Shown: positions 8,646 through 17,037 of the stretch, one piece after another | How the letters are laid out: the number at the start of each line of letters is the position of its first letter | Position numbering within the stretch: the first letter of the stretch is position 1 | NCBI RefSeq assembly: GCF_009857435.1 | Contig: NZ_WWCK01000006.1 | Coordinates: forward strand, 455,029-519,028 | DNA: 64,000 nt | Reading direction: 5' to 3' | From: Duganella rivi | GTDB lineage: Bacteria > Pseudomonadota > Gammaproteobacteria > Burkholderiales > Burkholderiaceae_D | Program-made: the position numbers and the translations under genes | Notes under the pieces: generated by a model | Told to the model about the DNA's origin: nothing | Seen by the model: only the letters and a program-made list of their open reading frames with translations | Databases searched by the model: none

Positions 8646-9545
8646 TTAGTAGATACGTTCCACCGACAGCCCGCGCTTGCGCAGCAATTCCGGCACGCTC
8701 GTTTTGCCGACCAGGTGCAGCACGCCGATTGCCGCCACGCTGTTGTTCTCACGCGCCATCAACTTGATCATGCCGTCGGCCAGCGCCGGATTGCGGCCAT
8801 CGAGCAGCACCTGCTGCACGAAGCGGCCGGAGAAGGTGTCGTCCTGCTCCGCCTTCAGCGCCAGCGCGTCCAGCGCCTGCACGTCGGCGTTGCGCCACGC
8901 GTCGGCGATCTCGCGCGCCTGCGCGGCCTGCTCCTTGTCCTCGATGCCGGCGATGGCCTCTTGCAGGAACAGCAGCTGCTCGGCGGGCGTCATCTTGTCG
9001 AACAGCGCCATCTGGCTATCGGCCGTTTCCAGCTCGACGATTTTCTGGCCGGCGGCATGCGCCTGTTTCGACAAATGCGCATCGACTGCCAACGAGGCGT
9101 CGTAGCCCTGCGCCGCAAACTCGCTCACCGTCAGCAGGCTGGCGAGCAGCCAGGGCTTCATGGCGGCCACCGATTCGGGCTCGATGTTGTACTGCTTGAG
9201 CAAGCGGTCAAGACGCTGGCGCCAGGCCGGCGTCATGCCCACCAAGCCCTTGTTGCTTAAGCCATGCTGCTGCACCGCGCGCGCCAGCTTTTGCGGATCG
9301 CCGAGCGGGTCGATTTCCAGCGCCAGCACCGGCGCTTTTTTCAGCAGGCCGGCAAGGCGCGGCTCCAGCGGGTAAAAATCTTTCGAGCCAACGTGGATGG
9401 TGCCGAACAAATACAGCGTGTGCGCGCCCTGCTGCACCTTGAACAACGCGCCGCGATTTTGCACTGCTGCCGGATCGGCCGCCCAAGATGGGCCGAGCAC
9501 AAAAAAGAACAAACTACAGAACATCACTATAATTTGGCGCTGCAT
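8646..9545 (-). CDS. TraB/GumN family protein, secreted
   Basis: 299-residue TraB/GumN (PF01963-type) protein with N-terminal signal MQRQIIVMFCSLFFFVLG. The family motif LYLFGTIHVGSKDFYPL is followed by LALEID, and a conserved AIGVLHLVGKTSVPELLRKRG closes the protein. Some relatives are membrane-anchored peptidases, but no function is certain. ATG 9545 has AAAGGAA upstream. A longer frame reaching 9668 would run into the divergent HAD gene, which starts only 25 bases away. Confidence 0.85.
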   Translation of the reverse strand: MQRQIIVMFCSLFFFVLGPSWAADPAAVQNRGALFKVQQGAHTLYLFGTIHVGSKDFYPLEPRLAGLLKKAPVLALEIDPLGDPQKLARAVQQHGLSNKGLVGMTPAWRQRLDRLLKQYNIEPESVAAMKPWLLASLLTVSEFAAQGYDASLAVDAHLSKQAHAAGQKIVELETADSQMALFDKMTPAEQLLFLQEAIAGIEDKEQAAQAREIADAWRNADVQALDALALKAEQDDTFSGRFVQQVLLDGRNPALADGMIKLMARENNSVAAIGVLHLVGKTSVPELLRKRGLSVERIY

Positions 9546-9570
9546 GGTTTCCTTTATTGTTAGGTCTGAC

Positions 9571-10296
9571 GTGAATATTACTCGCTCCAAGCCCGTATGG
9601 CTGTTTGATCTCGATAACACGCTGCACAACGCGTCGCACGCCATCTTCCCCGCGATCATGGCCGGCATGAACAGCTACCTTGCGCGCTTGCTGGGCGACG
9701 GCGTCACGCCTGCCAGCGACGATGTCGTCAACGCCACCCGCACCATGTACTGGCAGCGCTACGGCGCCACCACGCTGGGCGTCGTCAAGCACCACGGCGT
9801 CAAGGCCGAGCACTTTTTGGATGCCACCCACCGCTTCGACAATCTGGAATCCATGATCCGCGCCGAACGCGGATTGCGGCAGCTGCTGCGCCGCCTGCCC
9901 GGCCGCAAAATCCTGCTGACCAATGCGCCGCACCGCTACTCGTCGCAAGTGCTGCGCCACCTCGGCTTGCAGCGCCAGTTCCAGCACCACGTGGCGGTGG
10001 AAGCGATGACCGTGCATCGCCACATGCGCCCCAAGCCGTCCAAGCTGATGCTGCATAAACTGATGCGCCATCACCGCCTGACGCCGGGCCGCTGCATTCT
10101 CGTGGAAGACACGCTGGCCAACCTGCGCAGCGCGCGCGAAATCGGCATGCGCACCGCGTGGGTCACGCAATACCTGACCATTGGCGACACGGCCGGCCTG
10201 GCCCATCCTCAAAAAAGGTTAATTCGCCCCGCTTATGTCGATGTCAAAGTAAAATCTGTCAGGAACCTGCCGGCGCGTATGCACCGCCTGCGCTGA
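9571..10296 (+). CDS. HAD-family pyrimidine 5'-nucleotidase
   Basis: 241-residue HAD hydrolase of the SDT1/YjjG-like pyrimidine 5'-nucleotidase group. Motif I is WLFDLDNTLHN (about residues 9-19), motif II LLTNAPHRY, motif III Lys in KPSKLML, and motif IV VEDTLANL. GTG 9571 is chosen because TTAGGT sits about six bases upstream and the family begins just ahead of the DLDNT strand. An ATG at 9544 would overlap the divergent TraB start. slmA follows 32 bases downstream on the same strand, as is common in Burkholderiales. Confidence 0.85.
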   Translation: MNITRSKPVWLFDLDNTLHNASHAIFPAIMAGMNSYLARLLGDGVTPASDDVVNATRTMYWQRYGATTLGVVKHHGVKAEHFLDATHRFDNLESMIRAERGLRQLLRRLPGRKILLTNAPHRYSSQVLRHLGLQRQFQHHVAVEAMTVHRHMRPKPSKLMLHKLMRHHRLTPGRCILVEDTLANLRSAREIGMRTAWVTQYLTIGDTAGLAHPQKRLIRPAYVDVKVKSVRNLPARMHRLR

Positions 10297-10328
10297 CAAA
10301 CACTGTTTTATTTAACCTGCGAGATCAT

Positions 10329-10904
10329 ATGGCAAGCACACCGCCAGGCCAGCGCCGTTTGCAAATCCTGCAGGCGCTGGCAGAGATGCTGGAACAACCC
10401 AAGGGCGACAAGATCACCACCGCTGCGCTGGCGCGCAAGCTGGAATTTTCCGAGGCCGCGCTGTATCGGCATTTCGCTAGTAAAGCGCAGATGTTTGAGG
10501 GGCTGATCGAGTTTATCGAGTCCAGCGTATTCGGCCTGATTAACCAGATCGCCGACCGCCAGGAGGACGGCCTTGCGCAGGCGCGCGACATCGTCGCCAT
10601 GCTGCTCAACTTCGCCAGCCAGAATCCCGGCATGACGCGGGTGCTGATCGGCGATGCGCTGGTCAATGAAGACGAGCGCCTGCAACTGCGCATGAACCAG
10701 TTCTACGACCGCGTGGAGCTGGCGCTGAAACAAGCGCTGCGCGTGGCCGCCAGCGAAGGCACGGCGCACGAGGCCGATGTGACGGCGCGCGCCGGTATGC
10801 TGACCAGTTTCGTCATCGGCCGCTGGCACCGTTACGCCAAGAGCGGCTTCAAACACAATCCGTCGCAGGACGCGGCGGTGCAAATCACCCTGCTGCTATC
10901 GTAA
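10329..10904 (+). CDS. slmA: Nucleoid occlusion factor SlmA (TetR family)
   Basis: 191 residues. The N-terminal TetR helix-turn-helix (about 10-60) includes ITTAALARKLEFSEAALYRHFASKAQMFEGLIEFIE, the diagnostic SlmA sequence. The C-terminal helical domain has LIGDALVNEDERLQLRMNQ. SlmA binds chromosomal SBS sites and blocks FtsZ assembly over the nucleoid (known for the family). ATG 10329 follows GCGAGAT. The pabB/pabC fusion starts two bases after its stop, implying co-translation. Confidence 0.92.
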   Translation: MASTPPGQRRLQILQALAEMLEQPKGDKITTAALARKLEFSEAALYRHFASKAQMFEGLIEFIESSVFGLINQIADRQEDGLAQARDIVAMLLNFASQNPGMTRVLIGDALVNEDERLQLRMNQFYDRVELALKQALRVAASEGTAHEADVTARAGMLTSFVIGRWHRYAKSGFKHNPSQDAAVQITLLLS

Positions 10905-10906
10905 CA

Positions 10907-12760
10907 ATGAACACCGAAGTATTCGCCCTGCTGGACGACGCCAGCCCGGAAGCCACACAGACCGGCAGCCGTTCCCGCCTCTACACCGGCCACACCGGCA
11001 CGCTGCGCTGCGACGACATCGCACAATGGCCGCAGGTGCTGGAGCAGATGCAGGTGGCGCTCGCGCGCGGCGAGTACGCGGTGACAGTGTGCGCGTATGA
11101 GTTGGGCGAAGAACTGCTGGCGCTCGATGCGCCGCGCCGTGCGCGCCATGCCAATGCGCCTCTTGCGCAAGTGCTGCTGTTTAACGACTGCGCGCTGCTG
11201 TCGCCGTCCGAGGTAGGCGACTGGCTGGCCGCGCGTTCCTTCCCGATCGAACGGCCAGCAGGCATTGCAGGCATCCGTCCCAACATCGACCAGGACGCGT
11301 TTAGCGCGGCGCTGGCGCGCATTCACGACTACATTGCGGCCGGCGACACCTACCAGGTCAACTACACCTACAGGCTGCGTTTTGATGCGTTCGGCGGTAT
11401 CCATGCCTTGTACGCGCGTTTGCGCGGCCGCCAGCCCGTCCCATACGGCGCCTTGATCGCACTGGATGACGGCACCGCCGTGCTGTCGCTGTCGCCGGAA
11501 CTGTTCGTGCGCCACACCGATGGCGTGCTGACCGCGCGTCCGATGAAAGGCACGGCGCCTGCTGCACCGCCGGCGCAGCAGGCAGAAAACATCCTGCGCG
11601 CCACCAACCTCGCCGCCGATCCAAAGAACCGCGCCGAGAACCTGATGATCGTCGACCTGCTGCGCAACGACATCGCGCGCGTGGCCACGACAGGCAGCGT
11701 GGAAGTACCGGCACTGTTCGAGGTGCACCGCTATGCCAGCGTGCTGCAGATGACCTCCACCATCACCGCGCAGCTGCGCGGCGACGCCACACTGAACGAC
11801 ATCTTCGATGCGCTCTACCCTTGCGGCTCCATCACCGGCGCGCCGAAACGCCGCACCATGGAAATCATCCGCGAGCTGGAGCCGGATGCGCGCGGCATCT
11901 ACACCGGCGCCATCGGCTGGTTCGATCCGCGTGATGACGGCAAGGTGGGCGACTTCTGCATGTCGGTTCCGATCCGCACCCTGACGCTGCAAGCAGAAGG
12001 TGCGGACGGCGTGCGCAAAGGTGAAATGGGCGTCGGCGCCGGCATCGTCTTCGACAGCAACGCGCTGGAAGAATACGCCGAGTGCAAACTCAAGGCGCGC
12101 TTCCTCACCGGCCTGCAAAACGACTTCGATATTTTTGAGACCATGTACGCTACGCCGGCCGGCGGCATCCGCCACCGCGAGCGCCATCTCAAGCGCTTGG
12201 CTGCATCGGCCGTCTACTTCGGTTTCCCGTGGGATGAGAAAGCGGCCAACGCCTACATGGACGCGGCCAGCGCCATGCTGGAGCCGGAACACGCAGCCTA
12301 CCGCGTGCGGCTGGCGATCAGTCCATCGGGCGCGTTCTCGGTGCAGCATGCGCCGCTGGCCACACTCGCCGGGCCAGTCCGCGTGCTGCTGGCCGACGAC
12401 GCCAGTGATTTTACAAACAGCGAAGACCTATTCCTGCGCCACAAAACCAGCATCCGCGCGCGCTACGACGCCGCCTGGCGCGACGCCGAAGCACAAGGCG
12501 CCTTCGACACCCTGTTCTTCAACGAACGCGGGGAATTAACCGAAGGGGGCCGCAGCAACGTGTTGGTACGGGTGAATGGCCGCTGGCTCACGCCACCGTT
12601 AAGCAGCGGCGTGCTGCCGGGCGTAATGCGCAGCGTGTTGCTGGACGATCCAGACTGGAGCGCCAGCGAAGCCGTGATCACCCGTGCCATGCTGGAAGCG
12701 GCAGACGACATCGTCATCTGCAACGCCCTGCGCGGCGCCGTGCACGCCATCGTTAAATGA
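10907..12760 (+). CDS. pabB: Aminodeoxychorismate synthase component I fused to 4-amino-4-deoxychorismate lyase
   Basis: 617-residue fusion for p-aminobenzoate (folate) synthesis. The N-terminal chorismate-binding PabB domain (to about 405) has MKGTAP, RAENLMIVDLLRNDIARV, GSITGAPKRRTMEII and MGVGAGIVFDS. The C-terminal PabC domain (class IV aminotransferase fold, about 410-617) has the catalytic Lys in FLRHKTSIRARYD and EGGRSNVLV for PLP phosphate. The fusion makes aminodeoxychorismate and cleaves it to PABA on one chain; the glutaminase PabA must be elsewhere. ATG 10907 follows the slmA stop after two bases. Confidence 0.92.
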   Translation: MNTEVFALLDDASPEATQTGSRSRLYTGHTGTLRCDDIAQWPQVLEQMQVALARGEYAVTVCAYELGEELLALDAPRRARHANAPLAQVLLFNDCALLSPSEVGDWLAARSFPIERPAGIAGIRPNIDQDAFSAALARIHDYIAAGDTYQVNYTYRLRFDAFGGIHALYARLRGRQPVPYGALIALDDGTAVLSLSPELFVRHTDGVLTARPMKGTAPAAPPAQQAENILRATNLAADPKNRAENLMIVDLLRNDIARVATTGSVEVPALFEVHRYASVLQMTSTITAQLRGDATLNDIFDALYPCGSITGAPKRRTMEIIRELEPDARGIYTGAIGWFDPRDDGKVGDFCMSVPIRTLTLQAEGADGVRKGEMGVGAGIVFDSNALEEYAECKLKARFLTGLQNDFDIFETMYATPAGGIRHRERHLKRLAASAVYFGFPWDEKAANAYMDAASAMLEPEHAAYRVRLAISPSGAFSVQHAPLATLAGPVRVLLADDASDFTNSEDLFLRHKTSIRARYDAAWRDAEAQGAFDTLFFNERGELTEGGRSNVLVRVNGRWLTPPLSSGVLPGVMRSVLLDDPDWSASEAVITRAMLEAADDIVICNALRGAVHAIVK

Positions 12761-12835
12761 GGCTGGTGTTGGGTTACGTCTGATGCAGCATAGTTGATAC
12801 CCAACAGGTGTGCTGGTATTAGTACCCCGAACGGA

Positions 12836-12865
12836 AGGGTCAGACCCCGTACGGGGTCTGACCCT
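12836..12865. repeat. 30-bp perfect palindrome at a convergent gene end (element A)
   Basis: Each half reads AGGGTCAGACCCCGT, meeting at a central GTAC; all 30 bases are self-complementary. It lies between the ends of the pabB fusion (plus) and the DUF1428 gene (minus), in the 175-bp gap 12761-12935. GTACCCCG occurs 15 bases to its left, as at element B (41628-41657). A bidirectional transcription stop or a REP-type mobile palindrome is inferred. Confidence 0.85.
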
Positions 12866-12935
12866 GAGCTTAGCGGTGTGCGGGTTGGGCCGGTGCCGCG
12901 CGCTTTTAAGGCGACAGGCAGCGTCAACCCCGCTG

Positions 12936-13295
12936 CTACAAATCGATCATCGTCTCAAAGCCGCCGTAAATCATGCGCTTGCCGTCGAACGGCATGTTGG
13001 CCGGATCCATATAACTGGCGATGCGCGGGTCTTTCATCACCTTCTCGTTGATCTCGTCGCGGCGGGCGCGCGATTCGTAGGTGATCCACGAGAACACCAC
13101 CACCTCGCCCTCCTCCAAAATGACGCTTTGCGGGAAGGACGTGAGCTTGCCGACCGGCGCGTCGTCGGCCACGTTTTCGCGGAATGACAGCGCGCCGTAT
13201 TCTTTCCACACCGCGCCGCACTCGAGCGCCATTTTCTTGTACGCCTCAAGCTTGTCCTTGGGCACTGGAATCACGAAACCGTCTACGTAGGCCAT
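12936..13295 (-). CDS. DUF1428 family protein
   Basis: 119-residue protein matching DUF1428: N-terminal MAYVDGFVIPVPKDKLEAYK, central EGEVVVFSWITYESRARRDEINEKVMKDPR and C-terminal MPFDGKRMIYGGFE. These are dimeric ferredoxin-like alpha/beta-barrel proteins of unknown function. ATG 13295 has AAGGAG seven bases upstream. It lies 25 bases downstream of ftrA on the same strand, so the regulator and this protein probably share a transcript. Confidence 0.88.
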   Translation of the reverse strand: MAYVDGFVIPVPKDKLEAYKKMALECGAVWKEYGALSFRENVADDAPVGKLTSFPQSVILEEGEVVVFSWITYESRARRDEINEKVMKDPRIASYMDPANMPFDGKRMIYGGFETMIDL

Positions 13296-13320
13296 GGCTG
13301 TCTCCTTGGAGTTGGGACGT

Positions 13321-14274
13321 TCAGCGTAGCACGAAGCGCTTGCGGTAAGCGCCCGGTGTCGTGGCGGCAAGACGGCGGAAATGATGGCGCAGCGATTCCT
13401 CCGAGCCGAAGCCGGCGCGCTCGGCAATTTGCGTCAGCGGCACATCCGGCTCCTCCAGCATTTCCTTGACGATGGCCACGCGCTCGCGGATCAGCCACTC
13501 GATCGGCCCAAAGCCGGTAGTCTGCTGAAACTGGCGCTGCAAAGTACGCGGGCTCATGGCCGCGCGCTCGGCCATGCTGGCCACGGTGTGCGGCTTGGCC
13601 GGATGCGTGCGCAGCCAATCCATCAGCTTGGACAACCTGCCCTGCTCGCCCTGCGCCATCGGACGCGGCAGGAATTGCGCCTGCCCGCCCTCGCGATGCG
13701 GCGCCACCACCAGTCGCTGCGCCACCATATTGCCGACCTTGGCGCCATGATCGCGCCGCACCAGGTGCAGCAGCATGTCCAGGCCGGCAGCCGAACCGGC
13801 GGCGGTGATAACTTGGCCGTTATCCACATACAAATCGTCGGGCTGGACTTGGATTTGTGGATAACGCCGCGCCAGGCGCTCGGCGTAGCGCCAGTGCGTG
13901 GTGGCGCGCTGGCCGTCCAGCACGCCGGCGGCGGCCAGCACGAACACGCCCGAGCAGATCGAGCACAGGCGCGTGCCGCGCGCGTGGGCGGCGCGTATCC
14001 ACTCCAGCAATTGCGGCGGCGGCAACTCGTCGGCATCGCGCCAGCCGGGAATGACGATGGTGTCGGCCAGCGCCAGCAGCTCCGGCGCGTACGGCGCTTG
14101 CACGGTGATGCCGCCGGCGGCGCGGATCGGCCCCTGCTCCACTGCGCAGACAGCAAAGTCGTACCAGTCCACGCCCAGTTCCGGGCGATCCAAGGCAAAC
14201 AGTTCGACCGTGCAGCCGAACTCGAAAGTACACAGCCGGTCGTAAGCCAGCGCCACCACGCGATGTTTTTTCAT
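13321..14274 (-). CDS. ftrA: FtrA/GlxA-type AraC-family transcriptional regulator
   Basis: 317 residues. The N-terminal DJ-1/PfpI-like domain (about 5-180) contains the nucleophile-elbow region RLCSICSGVFVLAAAG. The C-terminal AraC DNA-binding domain (about 215-315) has two helix-turn-helix motifs: HTVASMAERAAMSPRTLQRQF and PLTQIAERAGFGSEESLRHHFRR. It is divergent from a rhodanese gene (98-bp gap 14275-14371), a pairing common for ftrA, so that gene is its likely target. DUF1428 follows on the same strand. Confidence 0.85.
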   Translation of the reverse strand: MKKHRVVALAYDRLCTFEFGCTVELFALDRPELGVDWYDFAVCAVEQGPIRAAGGITVQAPYAPELLALADTIVIPGWRDADELPPPQLLEWIRAAHARGTRLCSICSGVFVLAAAGVLDGQRATTHWRYAERLARRYPQIQVQPDDLYVDNGQVITAAGSAAGLDMLLHLVRRDHGAKVGNMVAQRLVVAPHREGGQAQFLPRPMAQGEQGRLSKLMDWLRTHPAKPHTVASMAERAAMSPRTLQRQFQQTTGFGPIEWLIRERVAIVKEMLEEPDVPLTQIAERAGFGSEESLRHHFRRLAATTPGAYRKRFVLR

Positions 14275-14371
14275 GGCGTAATCTTACCGCAGAATGGCAT
14301 GTGCGCCACTTCTGGCCGTGACGCGGCGACCGCACAATGAGGCCATCGCTTACCACTACAGGAGATTCAGC

Positions 14372-14797
14372 ATGTCCCTCGTTACCGCCATCCCCGCCGC
14401 CGACAGCGCCGCCGCCCTCGCCCACTTCGAAGCCAGCTTCAGCTTCGAGACCGATTGCTGGGACGTGCACGATGCGCTCGCCAGCGGCAAGCAGGACTTT
14501 GTTTTACTGGATGTGCGCGGCACGGAGAAGTACGCGGCCGGCCACGTACCGGGGGCACTCGATCTGGCGCACCGCAAGATCATCGGCTCGAAGATTGCCG
14601 AGTTCCCGGCCGAGACGCTGTTCGTGGTGTATTGCGCCGGCCCGCACTGCAACGGCGCGGCCCGTGCCGCCGTGCGGCTGGCGCAGTTGGGCCGCCCGGT
14701 CAAGGTGATGCCGGGCGGGATTACCGGTTGGCTGGATGAGGGCTTTGCCCTGGCCACCGTGGCAAACGGGCGCGACCATCCGCCAGCGGCGCTATAA
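14372..14797 (+). CDS. Rhodanese-like sulfurtransferase
   Basis: Single-domain rhodanese of 141 residues. FVLLDVRGTEKYAAGHVPGALDL is the CDC25/rhodanese entry motif. The active-site loop is YCAGPHCNGA with the catalytic Cys in VVYCAGP. It probably carries persulfide sulfur; the acceptor is unknown. CAGGAG precedes ATG 14372 by seven bases. It is divergent from ftrA, which probably controls it. Confidence 0.87.
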   Translation: MSLVTAIPAADSAAALAHFEASFSFETDCWDVHDALASGKQDFVLLDVRGTEKYAAGHVPGALDLAHRKIIGSKIAEFPAETLFVVYCAGPHCNGAARAAVRLAQLGRPVKVMPGGITGWLDEGFALATVANGRDHPPAAL

Positions 14798-14833
14798 ACT
14801 GTGGCTGTTTGCAACTGAAGGGAAGGATGAGTA

Positions 14834-15277
14834 ATGTACAAGACAAGCAGCCGATGGGCCACATTTTCAGTGCTGATAGCGATCGCAGGAGCGGCGTCGG
14901 CCAGCGCAGACACGACGCCGAAACCGGGCGGCGTGTATCGCCTGAAGCCGGGTATCTATGTTGCGGAAGGCTCCGAATGCAGCACGCCGCCCAATGCCGC
15001 CATCCGTCAATATGACGGCAAGGGCATTTCCACCGCACATACCCGATCCTGCAAGGCCACGGTAATTAAGCGGCAAGGCAGGAAATATACGGTGAAACAG
15101 TCGTGCATCGACGCCGGCGACGGGTCAGCGCCGCGTAGTATCCAGCGTCAGCAGGTGACGGTCGACAATGCACTGACCTTCCAGCAGAATATCGCCGGCA
15201 ACATCACCAACTATCGCTACTGCCCGGTCAGCGAGTTACCGGCCGACCTGCGCAAAGCGGCCAATGCCAAGCGCTGA
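14834..15277 (+). CDS. Hypothetical secreted protein
   Basis: 147 residues, no family recognised. The N-terminal signal (MYKTSSRWATFSVLIAIAGA, probable cleavage after ASA) implies export. The mature part has four Cys residues (ECSTPP, RSCKATV, QSCIDAG, YCPVSEL), likely forming two periplasmic disulfides, in a small beta-rich domain. GGAAGGATG is ahead of ATG 14834. The stop abuts that of the convergent glutathione peroxidase gene in TGATCA (15275-15280). Confidence 0.6.
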   Translation: MYKTSSRWATFSVLIAIAGAASASADTTPKPGGVYRLKPGIYVAEGSECSTPPNAAIRQYDGKGISTAHTRSCKATVIKRQGRKYTVKQSCIDAGDGSAPRSIQRQQVTVDNALTFQQNIAGNITNYRYCPVSELPADLRKAANAKR

Positions 15278-15883
15278 TCAGGAACCCAGCGCTTTTTCCA
15301 CGGCGCTGACCAGTTGCTTGTCGTTCGGCGTGGTCTTGCTGCCGAAGTTGGTCACGACGTTGCCGTGGCGGTCGATCAGGTATTTGTGGAAGTTCCACGC
15401 CGGGGCTTTGCCGGTGATCTTGATCAGGTTGGCAAACAGCGGGTTAGGTTCCTTGCCCGACACCACCGACTTGGCAAACATCGGGAATTTCACGCCGTAG
15501 GTGTTGTAGCAGAAATCGGCGATTTCCTTGCTGGAGCCCGGCTCTTGCTGGCCAAAATCGTTCGATGGGAAGCCCAGTACCACCAGGCCCTTGCTGCCGT
15601 ATTTGGCGTACAGGCCTTCCAGGCCTTCGTACTGGTTGGTAAAGCCGCAGTAGCTGGCGGTGTTGACCACCAGAATCACCTTGCCCGCGTACTGGCACAG
15701 GTCTTGAGGGCTGTCGTCTTGCAGGCGCTTGAAGGTTTGCTTGAGGATGGCTGGGCAGCTGCCCGGCGCCACAGTCGCAGCCGGAGCGGCCGAGGTGGCG
15801 GCCGGCGCTTGCGCAAAGGCGGAGGCGCTGGCCAGCACGGTCAGCGAGGAAACGAGGCACAGCTGGGCGATGGTCTTGGACAT
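15278..15883 (-). CDS. Glutathione peroxidase family protein, exported
   Basis: 201 residues with a signal peptide ending near AFAQA. The GPx fold (about 45-200) has the catalytic Cys in NTASYCGFTNQYEGLEGLY, the Gln in FGQQEPGS and the Trp in WNFHKYLID. It is a Cys rather than selenocysteine type. The usual FPCNQF reads FPSNDF, so a resolving Cys is lost at that position. It reduces peroxides, probably in the periplasm. A dyad AGAATGA-N8-TCATTCT lies 16-37 bases upstream of ATG 15883. Confidence 0.87.
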   Translation of the reverse strand: MSKTIAQLCLVSSLTVLASASAFAQAPAATSAAPAATVAPGSCPAILKQTFKRLQDDSPQDLCQYAGKVILVVNTASYCGFTNQYEGLEGLYAKYGSKGLVVLGFPSNDFGQQEPGSSKEIADFCYNTYGVKFPMFAKSVVSGKEPNPLFANLIKITGKAPAWNFHKYLIDRHGNVVTNFGSKTTPNDKQLVSAVEKALGS

Positions 15884-15898
15884 GGTGGTCGGAAGGAA

Positions 15899-15920
15899 AG
15901 AATGAAAGAAAATTCATTCT
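15899..15920. promoter_or_regulatory. Inverted repeat upstream of glutathione peroxidase
   Basis: AGAATGA (15899-15905) and TCATTCT (15914-15920) are perfect inverted arms with an 8-base spacer. They lie in the divergent gap between the peroxidase and PHB depolymerase genes, close to the peroxidase start. The operator role is inferred. Confidence 0.35.
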
Positions 15921-16011
15921 AGTCCAAATTAGTGCCCCTCGCACGATTGACCCAGATTAAGCAAAGTAAGCGCCCCGGAGTTACCGTCATCGCACAGCGA
16001 CGGAGGTGGCT

Positions 16012-17037
16012 ATGCGAATTCTGTGGATATTGTTGCTTTGGCTTTGGGCAAGCGCCGTGCAGGCGCAGGTGGCATCGCTGCCCGCCATGCGTGCCGGGCA
16101 AGTCAGCGTGTCCGGCCTGTCGTCCGGCGCATTCATGGCGGTGCAGTTCGAGGTAGCCTACTCGCGCACGGTGATCGGCGCTGGCGTCGTCGCCGGCGGC
16201 CCCTACTTCTGCTCGCAAGGCAGCGTGTTCACCGCCACCACCCGTTGCAGCTGCACCAGCGACTTGTTCACTTGCCGCGTGCGTCCCGGCGGCACCCGCG
16301 TCAGCGAACTGATCGCCATCACCGACTGGTTCGCCGCCTCGCAAACCATCGACCCGACCAGCGCCATGGCCAGCCACCGGATCTGGCTATTCTCCGGCAC
16401 GGCCGACTCGGTCGTCCCGCAGCCGGTAATGAATGACCTGCAAACCTACTACCGCCACTACATCGACGCCAACCGCATCGCCTACAAGCGCAATCTCAAC
16501 GCCGAACACGCGATGCCGACCGACGCCTACGGCAACAACTGCCTCACACTCGGCACGCCCTATATCAACGACTGCAATTACGACGCAGCCGGCGAGCTTT
16601 TAAACTGGATCTACGGCCCGCTTTCCGCGCGCAACAGCGGTACGCTGAACGGCCGCTTCCTCACCTTCAACCAATCGGAATTCATCGCACTGCCAACGTG
16701 GCACGGCATGGCGGATACCGGCTACCTGTACATTCCATCCGCCTGCGATGGCAACAGCGGCGGCCAAGGCTGCAAGCTGCACGTGGTCTTCCACGGCTGC
16801 CAGCAAGACCCGGACAGCATTGGCGCCACCTTCGTGCGTCATGCCGGCTACAACGCGTGGGCCGACACCAATCGGATACTGATACTTTATCCACAGGCCA
16901 GCGCCACTTACACCAATCCCAACGCGTGCTGGGATTGGTTCGCCTATGACGACACGCGCTACGCGCAAAAAACCGGCCGCCAGATGCTGGCCGTGAAGCG
17001 CATGATCAACCGGCTGACCGGACTCACTCCACCGTGA
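16012..17037 (+). CDS. Secreted PHB depolymerase (type II catalytic order)
   Basis: 341-residue esterase with Sec signal MRILWILLLWLWASAVQAQ. Lipase box GLSSG with Ser37, probable Asp132 in GTADSVV, His166 in NAEHAMPT and the oxyanion segment VVFHGCQQDPDS at about 258-269. The oxyanion loop comes after the triad, which is the circularly permuted type II order of extracellular PHB depolymerases. NACWDWF near the C-terminus is also family-typical. ATG 16012 follows GGAGGT by four bases. The 3' end overlaps the convergent PPK2 gene by 14 bases. Confidence 0.85.
   Translation: MRILWILLLWLWASAVQAQVASLPAMRAGQVSVSGLSSGAFMAVQFEVAYSRTVIGAGVVAGGPYFCSQGSVFTATTRCSCTSDLFTCRVRPGGTRVSELIAITDWFAASQTIDPTSAMASHRIWLFSGTADSVVPQPVMNDLQTYYRHYIDANRIAYKRNLNAEHAMPTDAYGNNCLTLGTPYINDCNYDAAGELLNWIYGPLSARNSGTLNGRFLTFNQSEFIALPTWHGMADTGYLYIPSACDGNSGGQGCKLHVVFHGCQQDPDSIGATFVRHAGYNAWADTNRILILYPQASATYTNPNACWDWFAYDDTRYAQKTGRQMLAVKRMINRLTGLTPP

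Noticed and set aside
10832..12349. A 505-codon minus-strand frame opposite the pabB/pabC fusion
   Set aside because: The translation lacks motifs and overlaps the slmA-pabB junction, whose coupled starts are convincing.
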